In this document: positions 9,104-20,544 of the stretch, piece after piece
Numbering within the stretch: position 1 is the first letter of the stretch
Layout: the number at the start of each line of letters is the position of its first letter
Source of the DNA: Janthinobacterium psychrotolerans
GTDB taxonomy: Bacteria; Pseudomonadota; Gammaproteobacteria; Burkholderiales; Burkholderiaceae_D
Assembly (NCBI RefSeq): GCF_001677885.1
Contig: NZ_LOCQ01000054.1
Coordinates: 124,001 to 188,000 of the forward strand
Direction of reading: 5' to 3'
Length of the DNA stretch: 64,000 bases
Notes under the pieces: generated by a model
What the model was told of the DNA's origin: nothing
What the model saw: only the letters and a program-made list of their open reading frames with translations
The model's database searches: none
Made by a program: the position numbers and the translations under genes

Positions 9104-9355
9104 TTAAGCTGCTGCTTTGCCGTTGCTGGCAACCAGGCGAGCGACGGTTGGCGACAATTGTGCGCCAACGCCTTGCCAGTAGGCCAGACGGTCTGCGGTG
9201 ATACGCAGTGGAACTTCGCCACCTTGCGCCATCGGGTTGTAAAAACCGATACGCTCAATGAAGCGACCATCGCGGCGATTGCGCGAGTCAGTAGCGACGA
9301 TGTTGAAGAACGGGCGCTTCTTGGCGCCTCCACGAGCTAAACGAATAACGACCAT
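9104..9355 (-). CDS. rpsP: 30S ribosomal protein S16
   Basis: The 83-residue protein '[20 protein letters not shown]' with '[19 protein letters not shown]' is a complete S16. It is the first gene of the rpsP-rimM-trmD-rplS operon and lies about 40 bases behind a good sigma-70-type promoter. Confidence 0.97.
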   Translation of the reverse strand: MVVIRLARGGAKKRPFFNIVATDSRNRRDGRFIERIGFYNPMAQGGEVPLRITADRLAYWQGVGAQLSPTVARLVASNGKAAA

Positions 9356-9396
9356 AATAATTCCAAATAAGTGTGCTGAGGCGGAAAAAGCCGCAA

Positions 9397-9426
9397 ATTA
9401 TAGCGCGCTTTACCGCCATGCAGCAA
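9397..9426 (-). promoter_or_regulatory. sigma-70-type promoter of the rpsP operon
   Basis: On the minus strand TTGCTG (9426-9421) and TATAAT (9402-9397) are 18 bases apart, and the rpsP start codon follows about 40 bases downstream. Confidence 0.7.
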
Positions 9427-9618
9427 GCGTTATGATGACGGGCGTGTAATTTGGGCTAATCAAACATTATGACCAGTCAGCGCCAAAGACGCAATAGGCG
9501 CGTGCGCTTATGGCCCGTCGCTGACCCGTCGCGCCACACCGCAAGACTGTTTTAATCACCACAAACGACCCGCTTTGACCGATACTGACCTTCCTTACCG
9601 CTGCGCAACCGGAACGCC

Positions 9619-10053
9619 ATGACCACCACGACGATCTTGCAACACTCGCACAAGAACAAGGCTGTTACCTCACTGCTGGCCTTCCTGCTGGGCATGCTGG
9701 GCGCGCACCGCTTCTACCTGCACGGCGCCGCTGACCGCTGGGGCTGGATGCACGCCGCCACCCTGCCTGCCAGCCTGGCGCTGCGCCAGCTGTTTCCCGA
9801 CGCCGACTGGTTCTACCAGCTGCTGCCCTTGACCGTTTCCGCCCTGGTCGGTTTCCTCGAAGCGCTGGTGCTGGGCTTGATGCCTGATGAAAAATGGGAC
9901 GGCCGCTATAACGCCGGCTCCGGCCGGACCTCGGACACGGGCTGGCCGCTGGCCGTGGTATTGGTCGCCACCCTGATGCTGGGCGCGGGCACGTTGATCG
10001 CCACCATGGCGCGCTTGTTCGACCTTTTGTATACGGGCGGCGCCTACGGCTGA
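9619..10053 (+). CDS. TM2-domain membrane protein
   Basis: The 144-residue protein has 'KNKAVTSLLAFLLGMLGAHR' then 'FYLHG' near the N-terminus, the classical TM2 motif (a helix, a G-G-HRFYLG turn and a second helix). Further hydrophobic segments lie at about residues 70-95 and 110-135. TM2 proteins are small inner-membrane proteins without an agreed role in bacteria. It is divergent from the ribosomal operon. Confidence 0.8.
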   Translation: MTTTTILQHSHKNKAVTSLLAFLLGMLGAHRFYLHGAADRWGWMHAATLPASLALRQLFPDADWFYQLLPLTVSALVGFLEALVLGLMPDEKWDGRYNAGSGRTSDTGWPLAVVLVATLMLGAGTLIATMARLFDLLYTGGAYG

Positions 10054-10155
10054 CAGGCTGGCCAAACCCGCGCACGACTGTGTTGGCAAGCAATTATGCT
10101 TTTCCTCTATACTGCGGTGATTACCAGCCTCGCTGGTTGCTTACTGGAGAAGATC

Positions 10156-10782
10156 ATGATTCGTCGCCCTATTATTATCACCCTGGCGCTGGCCGGCCTG
10201 TTCAGCACGCCCGCCTTTGCCCAGAACAATCTGTCGCCGAAGGCGCAATACGCCTACGACAGCAAGCAAGCCAATACCCGCTATGCGGATGACAAAAAAC
10301 TGTGCGCCGAGGAAACCTCGTCGAAAGCACGCATGCAGTGCCTGCGCGACGCCAAGTCCGAATACGACCAGGCCATCATCAACGCCAAGGCTGCGCAAAA
10401 AGCCGGCAATTCCTACGCCAGCCAGCCTGCCAAACAGCAGCAACAGATTTGCGCCGATTGCGGCAAAGTATTATCAGTCAATGTCACCGAGAAAGCAGGT
10501 GAAGGCGGCGCGCTGGGCATGATCGGCGGCGGCGTGGCCGGCGCCCTGCTGGGACGCCAGGTCGGTAGCGGCCGCGGCAAGGACCTGGCCACCCTGGCTG
10601 GCGCCGCCGGCGGCGCTTACGCAGGCAAGCAGGTCGAAGGCCACGTGAAAAATTCCAAGGTATGGACCGTGACGGTGCAATACGAAACCGGCGCCCGCGC
10701 CGATTTCGCGTTTGACCAGGATCCAGGCTTGCAGTCGGGCGACCTGGTGCGCAATTCCGGCAACGGCATCACCCGCCGTTAA
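10156..10782 (+). CDS. glycine-zipper (SlyB/17-kDa-antigen-like) envelope protein
   Basis: The ATG at 10156 has TGGAGAAG upstream; the product has 208 residues. A signal peptide ('IIITLALAGLFSTPAFAQ') ends near residue 22. A Lys/Ala-rich helical region follows with four Cys, then a glycine zipper 'GEGGALGMIGGGVAGALLGR' with 'LAGAAGGAYAGKQVEGH', and a C-terminal beta domain ('WTVTVQYETGARADF'). This is the layout of outer-membrane glycine-zipper 2TM proteins, but with a type I signal rather than a lipobox. Confidence 0.8.
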   Translation: MIRRPIIITLALAGLFSTPAFAQNNLSPKAQYAYDSKQANTRYADDKKLCAEETSSKARMQCLRDAKSEYDQAIINAKAAQKAGNSYASQPAKQQQQICADCGKVLSVNVTEKAGEGGALGMIGGGVAGALLGRQVGSGRGKDLATLAGAAGGAYAGKQVEGHVKNSKVWTVTVQYETGARADFAFDQDPGLQSGDLVRNSGNGITRR

Positions 10783-10812
10783 GAACTAGCCCAGCTGCAA
10801 AGGTAACAACAA

Positions 10813-10841
10813 GCCCGAGTCCTGAATCAAGGCACTCGGGC
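10813..10841. terminator. hairpin between convergent genes
   Basis: GCCCGAGT and ACTCGGGC form an eight-pair stem with a 13-base loop between the convergent glycine-zipper and acyl-CoA dehydrogenase genes. The U-tract is poor on both strands, so it may be only a partial terminator. Confidence 0.45.
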
Positions 10842-10873
10842 CTCCGGCCTGCCATTTTCCAGATTCAACACTC

Positions 10874-12664
10874 TCAAAACTGCTCTTCGGACAACGCCAT
10901 CACGCCGGCGCTGCCATCGACGATAGCCGCCCGCAAGCCCGGCGCCTGCGACAGGACATGGTCGGCAAAAAAGCGCGCGGTGGAGATCTTGGCCTTGTAG
11001 AAGGCCGCATCGCCGCTGCCCTCGCCCAGCCTCTGCTGCGCCGCCACGGCCGCGCGCGCCATCTGCCAGCCGCCCAGCACGATGCCGGCCAGTTTCAGGT
11101 AGGGCACACTGCCCGCGAACACCGCCTTGATGTCGGTCTTGATGTTGGCCACCACGTACTCCACCACGGCTTCGAGCGCCGCGCTGCCTTCGGCCAGGTG
11201 CCGCTGCATGGCCTGGAAGTCCGCGCCCGTGAATTCACCGAGCTGGGCTTCGGTGGCGCGCACTTGGGCGATAATGGCTTTGGCCACCGCGCCGCCATCG
11301 CGCACCGTCTTGCGGCCCACCAGGTCGTTGGCCTGGATCGCCGTCGTGCCTTCGTAGATCGTCAAAATCTTGGCGTCGCGGTAATGCTGGGCGGCGCCCG
11401 TCTCTTCGATAAAGCCCATGCCGCCGTGCACCTGCACGCCATCGCGCGCCACGTCCTGCGACATTTCCGTAGCCCAACCCTTGATGATGGGCACCAGGTA
11501 TTCATAGGTGGCCAGGCTTTCCGCGCGCACCTGCGCGTCAGGATGGTGATGGGCGACGTCGCTGATGGCCGCGCCCACATAGGCCAGCGCGCGCGCCGCC
11601 TCGGTTTGCGAACGCATGGACATCAGCATGCGGCGCACGTCCGGATGGTGGATGATGGACACCGGGCCAGCCGAGCCGGCCAGGTCGCGCGACTGCACGC
11701 GCTCTTTCGCGAACGCCACCGCCTGCTGGTAGGCGCGCTCGGCAAGACCGATGCCCTGCAGGCCGACGCCGAAGCGGGCCGCGTTCATCATGATGAACAT
11801 GTATTCCAGGCCGCGGTTTTCCTCGCCCACCAGGGTACCGATGGCGCCACCGTGGTCGCCGAACTGCAGCACCGCCGTCGGGCTGGCCTTGATGCCCAGC
11901 TTGTGCTCGATCGACACGCAGTGCGCGTCGTTGCGCTCGCCCAGGCTGCCGTCCGCATTGACGAGGAATTTGGGCACGATGAACAGCGAAATGCCTTTTA
12001 CGCCAGCCGGCGCGTCGGGCGTGCGGGCCAGCACCAGGTGGACGATGTTTTCGGCCAGGTCGTGCTCGCCGTAGGTAATGAAGATCTTGGTGCCGAACAC
12101 TTTATAGGTACCGTCGCCCTGCGGCTCGGCGCGCGTGCGCACGGCGGCCAGGTCGGAGCCGGCCTGTGGTTCGGTCAGATTCATGGTGCCGGTCCATTTG
12201 CCCGACACCAGCTTTTCCAGATACGTCGCTTTCTGCTCGTCGCTGCCGGCCGTCAGCAGCGCTTCGATGGCGCCGTCGGACAGCAAGGCCACCAGCGCGA
12301 ACGAGATGCTGGCCGCATTGAGCATTTCGATGCACGGCGTGGCCAGCAGCTTGGGCAAACCCTGGCCGCCAAATTCGGTCGGATGCTGCACGCCCTGCCA
12401 GCCGGCTTCACCATAGGCCTTGAAGGCTTCCTTGAAGCCTTTCGATGTCGTCACCTGGCCGTCGTGCCAGAAGCTGGGCTCCTTGTCGCTGGGCCAGTTC
12501 AGCGGGGCCACCACGCCGCCGCAGAACTTGGCGTTCTCTTCCAGCACGGCCTCGGCCGTATCGGGCGTGGCGTCCTCGCAGCCCGGCAAGGTATGGATGT
12601 CGGCCAGGCCGGCCAGTTCGTTCATCACGAACAGCATGTCTTTCAGTGGGGCTTGATAGCTCAT
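10874..12664 (-). CDS. acyl-CoA dehydrogenase (large, DmdC/FadE-like class)
   Basis: This 596-residue flavoenzyme starts at an ATG with GGAGAAAATAAG. It has the N-terminal extension of the larger class ('MSYQAPLKDMLFVMNELAGL'), the flavin-binding segment 'GTMNLTEPQAGSDLAAVRT', 'KIFITYGEHDLAENIVHLVL', and 'ATEMSQDVARDGVQVHGGMG' with 'YRDAKILTIYEGTTAIQAND'. These enzymes oxidise acyl-CoAs to 2-enoyl-CoAs and pass electrons to ETF. The preceding genes on the same strand encode both ETF subunits, so the dehydrogenase and its acceptor are probably co-transcribed. Substrate chain length cannot be read from the sequence. Confidence 0.92.
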   Translation of the reverse strand: MSYQAPLKDMLFVMNELAGLADIHTLPGCEDATPDTAEAVLEENAKFCGGVVAPLNWPSDKEPSFWHDGQVTTSKGFKEAFKAYGEAGWQGVQHPTEFGGQGLPKLLATPCIEMLNAASISFALVALLSDGAIEALLTAGSDEQKATYLEKLVSGKWTGTMNLTEPQAGSDLAAVRTRAEPQGDGTYKVFGTKIFITYGEHDLAENIVHLVLARTPDAPAGVKGISLFIVPKFLVNADGSLGERNDAHCVSIEHKLGIKASPTAVLQFGDHGGAIGTLVGEENRGLEYMFIMMNAARFGVGLQGIGLAERAYQQAVAFAKERVQSRDLAGSAGPVSIIHHPDVRRMLMSMRSQTEAARALAYVGAAISDVAHHHPDAQVRAESLATYEYLVPIIKGWATEMSQDVARDGVQVHGGMGFIEETGAAQHYRDAKILTIYEGTTAIQANDLVGRKTVRDGGAVAKAIIAQVRATEAQLGEFTGADFQAMQRHLAEGSAALEAVVEYVVANIKTDIKAVFAGSVPYLKLAGIVLGGWQMARAAVAAQQRLGEGSGDAAFYKAKISTARFFADHVLSQAPGLRAAIVDGSAGVMALSEEQF

Positions 12665-12754
12665 CTTATTTTCTCCAAGAAAAAAGCCACGCGGCTCGCC
12701 GTGTGGGGCGGGCCGGCGTGGCTTCGTCAATCACAAAACCGGGTCGGGCAGGAC

Positions 12755-13687
12755 TTAACCCAATTCCTTGACCAGCTGCGGCACCAGTTCGAACAGGTCG
12801 CCGACGATGCCGTAGTCGGCCACGGCAAAGATCGGCGCTTCCGGATCCTTGTTGATGGCGACGATGGTTTTCGAATCCTTCATGCCGGCCAGATGCTGGA
12901 TCGCGCCGGAAATACCGACGGCGATGTACAGCGACGGCGCGACGATCTTGCCGGTCTGGCCCACTTGCCAGTCGTTCGGCACGAAGCCGGCGTCGACGGC
13001 GGCGCGCGAGGCGCCCATGGCGGCGCCCAGCTTGTCGGCCAGCGGCTCGAGGATCTGGAAGTTCTCGGCCGAACCGAGGCCACGGCCGCCCGACACGATG
13101 ATTTTCGCGGCGGTCAGTTCAGGACGGTCGGACTTGGCCAGCTCGCGGCCCACGAAAGCGGACTTGCCGCTGTCGGCCACGGCCGTGATGGTGTCGGTCG
13201 AGGCCGCACCGCCGGTGGCGGCGGCGGCATCGAAACCGGTGGTGCGCACGGTGATGACCTTGACCTTGTCGCCCGACTGCACGGTGGCGATCGCGTTACC
13301 GGCGTAGATCGGACGCTCGAAGGTGTCGGGCGAGTCAACCTTGGTGATTTCCGAGATCTGCGCCACGTCCAGCCTGGCGGCCACGCGCGGCAGAATGTTT
13401 TTGCCGTAGGCGGTGGCCGGCGCCAGGATATGGCTGTAGTCGCCGGCGATCGCCAGCACCTGTTCGGCCACGTTTTCGGCCAGGCCGTCGGCAAAGTATG
13501 GCGCGTCGGCCACGATGACCTTGGCCACGCCGGCGATTTGCGCGGCGGCGGCAGCGGCGGCCGAGGCGTTCGAGCCGGCGATCAGCACGTGCACGTCGCC
13601 GCCGCACTGGACGGCGGCCGTGACGGTGTGGTGGGTGCTACCTTTCAAGGTAGCGTTGTCGTGTTCAGCAATAACTAATGCGACCAT
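12755..13687 (-). CDS. etfA: electron transfer flavoprotein, alpha subunit
   Basis: The 310-residue protein '[20 protein letters not shown]' carries the C-terminal FAD-binding region '[19 protein letters not shown]', then '[20 protein letters not shown]' and '[20 protein letters not shown]'. Together with EtfB it carries electrons from acyl-CoA dehydrogenases to ETF:quinone oxidoreductase. It follows etfB by 39 bases and precedes the acyl-CoA dehydrogenase. Confidence 0.96.
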   Translation of the reverse strand: MVALVIAEHDNATLKGSTHHTVTAAVQCGGDVHVLIAGSNASAAAAAAAQIAGVAKVIVADAPYFADGLAENVAEQVLAIAGDYSHILAPATAYGKNILPRVAARLDVAQISEITKVDSPDTFERPIYAGNAIATVQSGDKVKVITVRTTGFDAAAATGGAASTDTITAVADSGKSAFVGRELAKSDRPELTAAKIIVSGGRGLGSAENFQILEPLADKLGAAMGASRAAVDAGFVPNDWQVGQTGKIVAPSLYIAVGISGAIQHLAGMKDSKTIVAINKDPEAPIFAVADYGIVGDLFELVPQLVKELG

Positions 13688-13726
13688 GATATGTCCTGTA
13701 ATTGTTCTGGAGAGGCGGCGGGCCGC

Positions 13727-14476
13727 TTAGATGACTTTGGCTTCGGTACGCAGCTTGGCGACCAAGGTGGCCACGTCCGGTACCTTGATGCCGGCCGAGC
13801 GCTTGGCTGGCTCCGCCACTTTCAAGGTTTTCAGGCGCGGGGTGACGTCGACGCCGAGGTCTTCCGGCTTGACGGTTTCCAGCGGCTTTTTCTTGGCCTT
13901 CATGATGTTCGGCAAGGTCACGTAGCGCGGCTCGTTCAGGCGCAAATCGGTGGTGACGATGGCCGGCAGGGTCAAGGCCAGGGTTTCCAGGCCGCCGTCG
14001 ACTTCGCGCGTGACGGTGACTTTGCCGTCTTCCAGCACGACTTTCGAGGCGAAGGTGGCTTGTGGCCAACCGAGCAGCGCCGCCAGCATCTGGCCGGTCT
14101 GGTTGCTGTCGTCGTCGATCGCCTGCTTGCCCAGGATAATCAGTTGTGGCTGTTCTTTTTCGGCCAGCGATTTCACCAGCTTGGCCACGGCCAGCGGTTC
14201 GAGTTCGGTGGCGGTTTCGACCAGGATGCCGCGGTCGGCGCCGATGGCCATGGCCGTGCGCAGGGTTTCCTGGCACTGGGTCACGCCGCAGGAGATGGCG
14301 ACCACTTCGGTGACCTTGCCGGCTTCTTTCAGGCGCATGGCTTCTTCGAGAGCGATCTCATCGAAGGGATTCATCGACATTTTGACGTTGGCGGTATCGA
14401 CGCCAGTGCCGTCACTCTTGACGCGTACTTTGACGTTGTAGTCGACCACGCGTTTGACGGGTACCAAGACTTTCAT
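13727..14476 (-). CDS. etfB: electron transfer flavoprotein, beta subunit
   Basis: The 249-residue protein starts '[20 protein letters not shown]' and contains '[16 protein letters not shown]', '[20 protein letters not shown]' and '[20 protein letters not shown]', the AMP-binding and recognition segments of EtfB. It is the first gene of the etfB-etfA-acyl-CoA dehydrogenase operon, and a TATAAT box and a 12-base palindrome lie upstream. Confidence 0.96.
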   Translation of the reverse strand: MKVLVPVKRVVDYNVKVRVKSDGTGVDTANVKMSMNPFDEIALEEAMRLKEAGKVTEVVAISCGVTQCQETLRTAMAIGADRGILVETATELEPLAVAKLVKSLAEKEQPQLIILGKQAIDDDSNQTGQMLAALLGWPQATFASKVVLEDGKVTVTREVDGGLETLALTLPAIVTTDLRLNEPRYVTLPNIMKAKKKPLETVKPEDLGVDVTPRLKTLKVAEPAKRSAGIKVPDVATLVAKLRTEAKVI

Positions 14477-14532
14477 AGCTATGCCTTTGGGAAATTATAA
14501 AAATGACGGATCAGATGCTGAGTGTGACGTCG

Positions 14533-14580
14533 ATTATAAGAGAAATTTGAATCTCGGACCGAATTTAAGCACGATCGTGC
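14533..14580 (-). promoter_or_regulatory. etf operon promoter region with perfect palindrome
   Basis: Upstream of etfB the minus strand has a TATAAT box (14538-14533). About 30 bases further upstream is the perfect 12-base palindrome GCACGATCGTGC (14569-14580), placed where a repressor would cover the -35 region. No convincing -35 hexamer is present. Size and symmetry suit a TetR-type operator. Fatty-acid-degradation regulators of that family are known in beta-proteobacteria, but the regulator here is an inference. Confidence 0.5.
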
Positions 14581-14715
14581 GATTTTTAGTTAGAGCAAAC
14601 CATCTAAATTGTTTGCGGTAAGGGCGAACCAGGGAATCTGGCGCTACGCTGCACGGCAGCAAAACTGCCGCGCCCACGCGCCGTGCGGCCCGCCTGTCGC
14701 GGCGGACCCGGTGAA

Positions 14716-14973
14716 TTACTTGCGCTGCATCAGGAACACAAACTCGGTGCCCGTCTGCACATGCGACAGCAGGGCATTGCCCGTCTGCTTGGCAAAGGCC
14801 TGGAAGTCGCGCACGGAACCGGGATCGGTTGCCATGATGCGCAGCACTTCACCGCTTTGCAGCTCTGCCAATGCCTTCTTTGCTTTCAGAATCGGCAAGG
14901 GGCAATTCAGGCCCCGCGCGTCGAGTTCTTTATGAAATTCCATAATCTCGGTATCAAGTAGTGTGTCGCTCAT
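14716..14973 (-). CDS. tusA: TusA-family sulfur carrier protein
   Basis: The 85-residue protein has 'KELDARGLNCPLPILKAKKA', the CPxP motif whose Cys carries persulfide sulfur, and 'GEVLRIMATDPGSVRDFQAF'. TusA-like proteins pass sulfur to tRNA thiolation, molybdenum cofactor or other pathways. The ATG at 14973 has TGGGA upstream; a TTG one codon earlier is less likely. It is downstream of alaS on the same strand but beyond the alaS terminator. Confidence 0.88.
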   Translation of the reverse strand: MSDTLLDTEIMEFHKELDARGLNCPLPILKAKKALAELQSGEVLRIMATDPGSVRDFQAFAKQTGNALLSHVQTGTEFVFLMQRK

Positions 14974-15096
14974 CAATATCCCACCATTGTTTTGTTGTAC
15001 TGATTTTCGACATACTACGCTAATTCACGGCCATTGACGCGCTGCACCAAAATAGTTCACCGGCTGTTGTGAGGTCACAACGAGATGCTTCAAAGC

Positions 15097-15131
15097 AAAA
15101 CGGCCCGCCAAGCAGGTCGACGGGCCGTTTT
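15097..15131 (-). terminator. intrinsic terminator after alaS
   Basis: AAAACGGCCCG and CGGGCCGTTTT form an 11-base inverted repeat around a 13-base spacer, leaving a U-run on the minus-strand RNA just after the alaS stop. Confidence 0.8.
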
Positions 15132-15177
15132 CAGGCAGCTACGGGGCATGCACCCCGCATGGACTGTGGCTTGCGCC

Positions 15178-17790
<2,613 letters not shown>

Positions 17791-17913
17791 GTTTTTTGGC
17801 AAAAAGTGGCGGCAGCTTGAAAGGGAAGATTATACGTGATATGGCTGCCTGCAATTAAGGCAGGCAGCGGCCTGTTGCGCGCAGGCCCCGGATATTTTTC
17901 GCTGGCGCGCGGC

Positions 17914-18351
17914 TCAGCCGTGGTCTGCGCAGCTGTGCGATGAAGGGCTGGCGGCAGCCGCCGCCACTTCGCCGGCCGCATTGCAGTCGGCGCAGCGGCC
18001 ATACAGGGTCAGCTCGTGGCGCTCGACCACGAAGCCCTGCGGCGCCATGCGTTTCAGGTCGCCCGGGCAATCATGCACGTCGAACACGCGCTGGCAGCTG
18101 GTGCACTGGAAGTGATGGTGATGGTGATTGGCCACCGTGTTCGATTCATAGCGCGGGTTTTCACCGGGCAAGGTGACCACATGCACCTTCTCTTCCAGCA
18201 CCAGCGACTTGAGGTTGCGGTACACCGTGGCGATGCCCAGCTGCGTCACCTGCAGGCTGGCTTCTTCGAGGATTTCCTGCGCCGACAGCGGGCGCCGAGC
18301 CGACTCGATGGCGGCTTGTATAGCGGTTTTTTGACGTGTTGTGCGTTCCAT
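17914..18351 (-). CDS. zur: Fur-family regulator, probably zinc-responsive (Zur)
   Basis: The 145-residue protein has the Fur winged helix ('RRPLSAQEILEEASLQVTQ', 'IATVYRNLKSLVLEEKVHVV') and the metal-binding core with a five-His run in 'ANHHHHHFQCTSCQRVFDVH'. A CxxC pair there and a second pair in 'LYGRCADCNA' suit a structural zinc site. Its promoter region faces a histidine-rich TonB receptor across a palindromic operator. The Zur assignment rests on that neighbour and on the His/Cys pattern; a Fur or PerR role is less likely. Confidence 0.75.
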   Translation of the reverse strand: MERTTRQKTAIQAAIESARRPLSAQEILEEASLQVTQLGIATVYRNLKSLVLEEKVHVVTLPGENPRYESNTVANHHHHHFQCTSCQRVFDVHDCPGDLKRMAPQGFVVERHELTLYGRCADCNAAGEVAAAAASPSSHSCADHG

Positions 18352-18410
18352 GACAACAGAATACACCATCCACCCGCGATCAATATAGCGCCGGGAGGTT
18401 CACACACTAA

Positions 18411-18432
18411 TGATAATGCGATATCATTATCA
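18411..18432. promoter_or_regulatory. Fur-family operator between zur and znuD
   Basis: TGATAATG (18411-18418) and CATTATCA (18425-18432) form a perfect eight-base inverted repeat with a six-base centre. It resembles the classical GATAAT/ATTATC Fur-family box. It lies 60 bases from the regulator start and 55 bases from the receptor start, so one bound repressor could control both genes. Confidence 0.75.
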
Positions 18433-18486
18433 AATTAACGCTTGCCCAGCCCCTGCAAACACCGCTACACGACAAGGAATTGATCC

Positions 18487-20544
18487 ATGACCGCACCGCA
18501 CTACCATCACCGCCCTACGCCGTTGACCCTGGCCCTGATGCTGGCCTTTGCCGCTCCCGCCAGCGCGCTGGCCCAGCAAGCGCCCACCTTGCCCGCCGTG
18601 ACGGTGTCGGCCAGCGCCCTGTCGCTGGGCAGCGACGACATGAGCACGCCGGTGACCGTGCTCGAAGGCGATGAACTGGTGCGCGCGCGGGAAGCTACCT
18701 TGGGCGAAACCCTGGCCGGCCAGCCCGGCATCCATTCCAGCCATTTTGGCGCCGGCGCCAGCCGCCCCATTATCCGCGGCATGGACGGCCCGCGCGTGAA
18801 AGTGCTGTCCGATGGCGCCGAAGTACAGGATGCGTCCACCATCAGCCCCGACCACGCGGTAGCGTCCGAGCCGATGCTGGCCGAACAGGTCGAAGTGCTG
18901 CGCGGCCCGTCGGCGCTGGCCTATGGCGGCGGCGCCGTCGGCGGCGTGGTCAATGTGATCGACAACAAGATACCGACCCGCGTGCCGGCCAGGGGCGTCG
19001 AAGGCAGCGCGGAAGTGCGCGCCAGCTCGGGCGCGCGTGAAAAAGCCGGCGCCTTCGAAGTCACCGGCGGCTCGGGCAATGTTGCCTTCCACGCCGAAGG
19101 CGTGAAACGCGACGCGAAAGAATACAAGGTCGGCAGCGGCTGGCAAGGCGGTTCCAAAGTGGCCGGCAGCTACAACGACACCGACACCGGCAGCGTCGGC
19201 GCCGCATGGGTGGGGTCGCGCGGCTTCCTGGGCCTGGCCTTTACCAGCCAGCGCGCCGAATACGGCCTGCCCGGCCACAACCACGAATTCGAAAGCTGCC
19301 ACCCGCACGGCACCCACCTGCACTGCGGCGAGCACGAGGAAGAGGAAGGCAGTGACCACGATCACGGCCACGAAGAAGGCGGCGCCGTCCCGTATGTAAA
19401 ACTGAAAAGCGAGCGCTGGGACGTGCGCGGCGAACTGCGCGACCCTGTGCCCGGCTTTACCCGCTTGCGCCTGCGCGCCGCGTTTACCGATTACAGGCAC
19501 GATGAAATCGAAGGTAGCGAGATCGCTACCACCTTCAAGAACAAGGGCCATGACGCGCGCCTGGAAATGGAACATATGCCGCTGGCAGGCTGGCGCGGCG
19601 TGGTCGGCCTGCAAACGACCAAGCGCGATTTTTCGGCGCTGGGCGAAGAAGCCTACGTGGCGCCAACCGTCACCAAAAAGCACGCGGCTTTTCTGGTCGA
19701 GGAATACAACCTTGCGCAGTGGCGCTTCGAAGCGGGCCTGCGCCACGAATGGCAGGATATCGATGTCGACAGCGCGACCTTGAAGGACCACAGCGCCAGC
19801 GGCACTTCCATTTCGCTGGGCGCCGTGTGGAAATTCGCGCCCCAGTATTCGCTCGGTGCTACCGCCTCGCGCACGCACCGCCTGCCCAGCGCCGAAGAGC
19901 TGTACGCCAACGGCGTGCACATGGCCACCGCCACCTATGAGCTGGGCAATGAAAACCTGGGCAAGGAAACCTCGAACAATATCGACCTGACCCTGCGCAA
20001 ATACGCTGGCAACACCACCTTTTCACTGGGCGCCTACCGCAACAGGATCGACAATTATATTTTCGGCTCCACCCTGGACAGCCATGAAGGCTTCCAGCTG
20101 ATCGAATACGCCCAGCGCGACGCCACCTTCACCGGCGTGGAAGGCCAGATCCGCCAGCAACTGAACCCGATCTTTGGCGCCAGCGTGTTCGGTGATTATG
20201 TGCGCGCCAGGCTGGACGATGGCGGCGGCAATCTGCCGCGCATTCCCGCCCAGCGCCTGGGCGTGAAATTCGACGCCAGCTGGCAGGCCTGGAATGGCGT
20301 GGCCGAGTTCTACCGCGTCGGCAAGCAGGACAAGGTGGCCGCCTTCGAAACGTCTACGCCTGGCTACAATATGCTGAACCTGTCGGCCAGCTACAACACC
20401 CGCATCGCCGGCACGCCGACCCAGTTCTACCTGAAGGCGAATAACCTCACGAATGAACTGGCATACAGCCACACCTCGTTCATCAAGAATGCGGCGCCTT
20501 TGATGGGGCGTAATCTGACGGCGGGGGTGAGGGTGACGTTTTAA
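18487..20544 (+). CDS. znuD: TonB-dependent outer-membrane receptor, ZnuD-like zinc uptake
   Basis: The 685-residue protein has a signal peptide ending near 'ALAQQ' (residue 31). The plug domain follows ('GETLAGQPGIHSSHFG', 'RPIIRGMDGPRVKVLSDG', 'VEVLRGPSALAYGGGAVGG'), then a beta-barrel ending in 'MGRNLTAGVRVTF' with the expected terminal Phe. An extracellular loop near residues 270-300 is rich in His, Glu, Asp and Cys ('CHPHGTHLHCGEHEEEEG', 'DHDHGHEEGG'), as in ZnuD, where such a loop captures zinc. The divergent Zur-like gene and shared operator support zinc-repressed expression. Its stop overlaps the stop of the convergent ugpQ-like gene. Confidence 0.88.
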   Translation: MTAPHYHHRPTPLTLALMLAFAAPASALAQQAPTLPAVTVSASALSLGSDDMSTPVTVLEGDELVRAREATLGETLAGQPGIHSSHFGAGASRPIIRGMDGPRVKVLSDGAEVQDASTISPDHAVASEPMLAEQVEVLRGPSALAYGGGAVGGVVNVIDNKIPTRVPARGVEGSAEVRASSGAREKAGAFEVTGGSGNVAFHAEGVKRDAKEYKVGSGWQGGSKVAGSYNDTDTGSVGAAWVGSRGFLGLAFTSQRAEYGLPGHNHEFESCHPHGTHLHCGEHEEEEGSDHDHGHEEGGAVPYVKLKSERWDVRGELRDPVPGFTRLRLRAAFTDYRHDEIEGSEIATTFKNKGHDARLEMEHMPLAGWRGVVGLQTTKRDFSALGEEAYVAPTVTKKHAAFLVEEYNLAQWRFEAGLRHEWQDIDVDSATLKDHSASGTSISLGAVWKFAPQYSLGATASRTHRLPSAEELYANGVHMATATYELGNENLGKETSNNIDLTLRKYAGNTTFSLGAYRNRIDNYIFGSTLDSHEGFQLIEYAQRDATFTGVEGQIRQQLNPIFGASVFGDYVRARLDDGGGNLPRIPAQRLGVKFDASWQAWNGVAEFYRVGKQDKVAAFETSTPGYNMLNLSASYNTRIAGTPTQFYLKANNLTNELAYSHTSFIKNAAPLMGRNLTAGVRVTF

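Noticed and set aside
10958-13678. A 906-codon open frame on the plus strand
   Set aside because: It is the antisense shadow of the acyl-CoA dehydrogenase and etfA genes; composition is His/Arg/Gly-rich without any motif.
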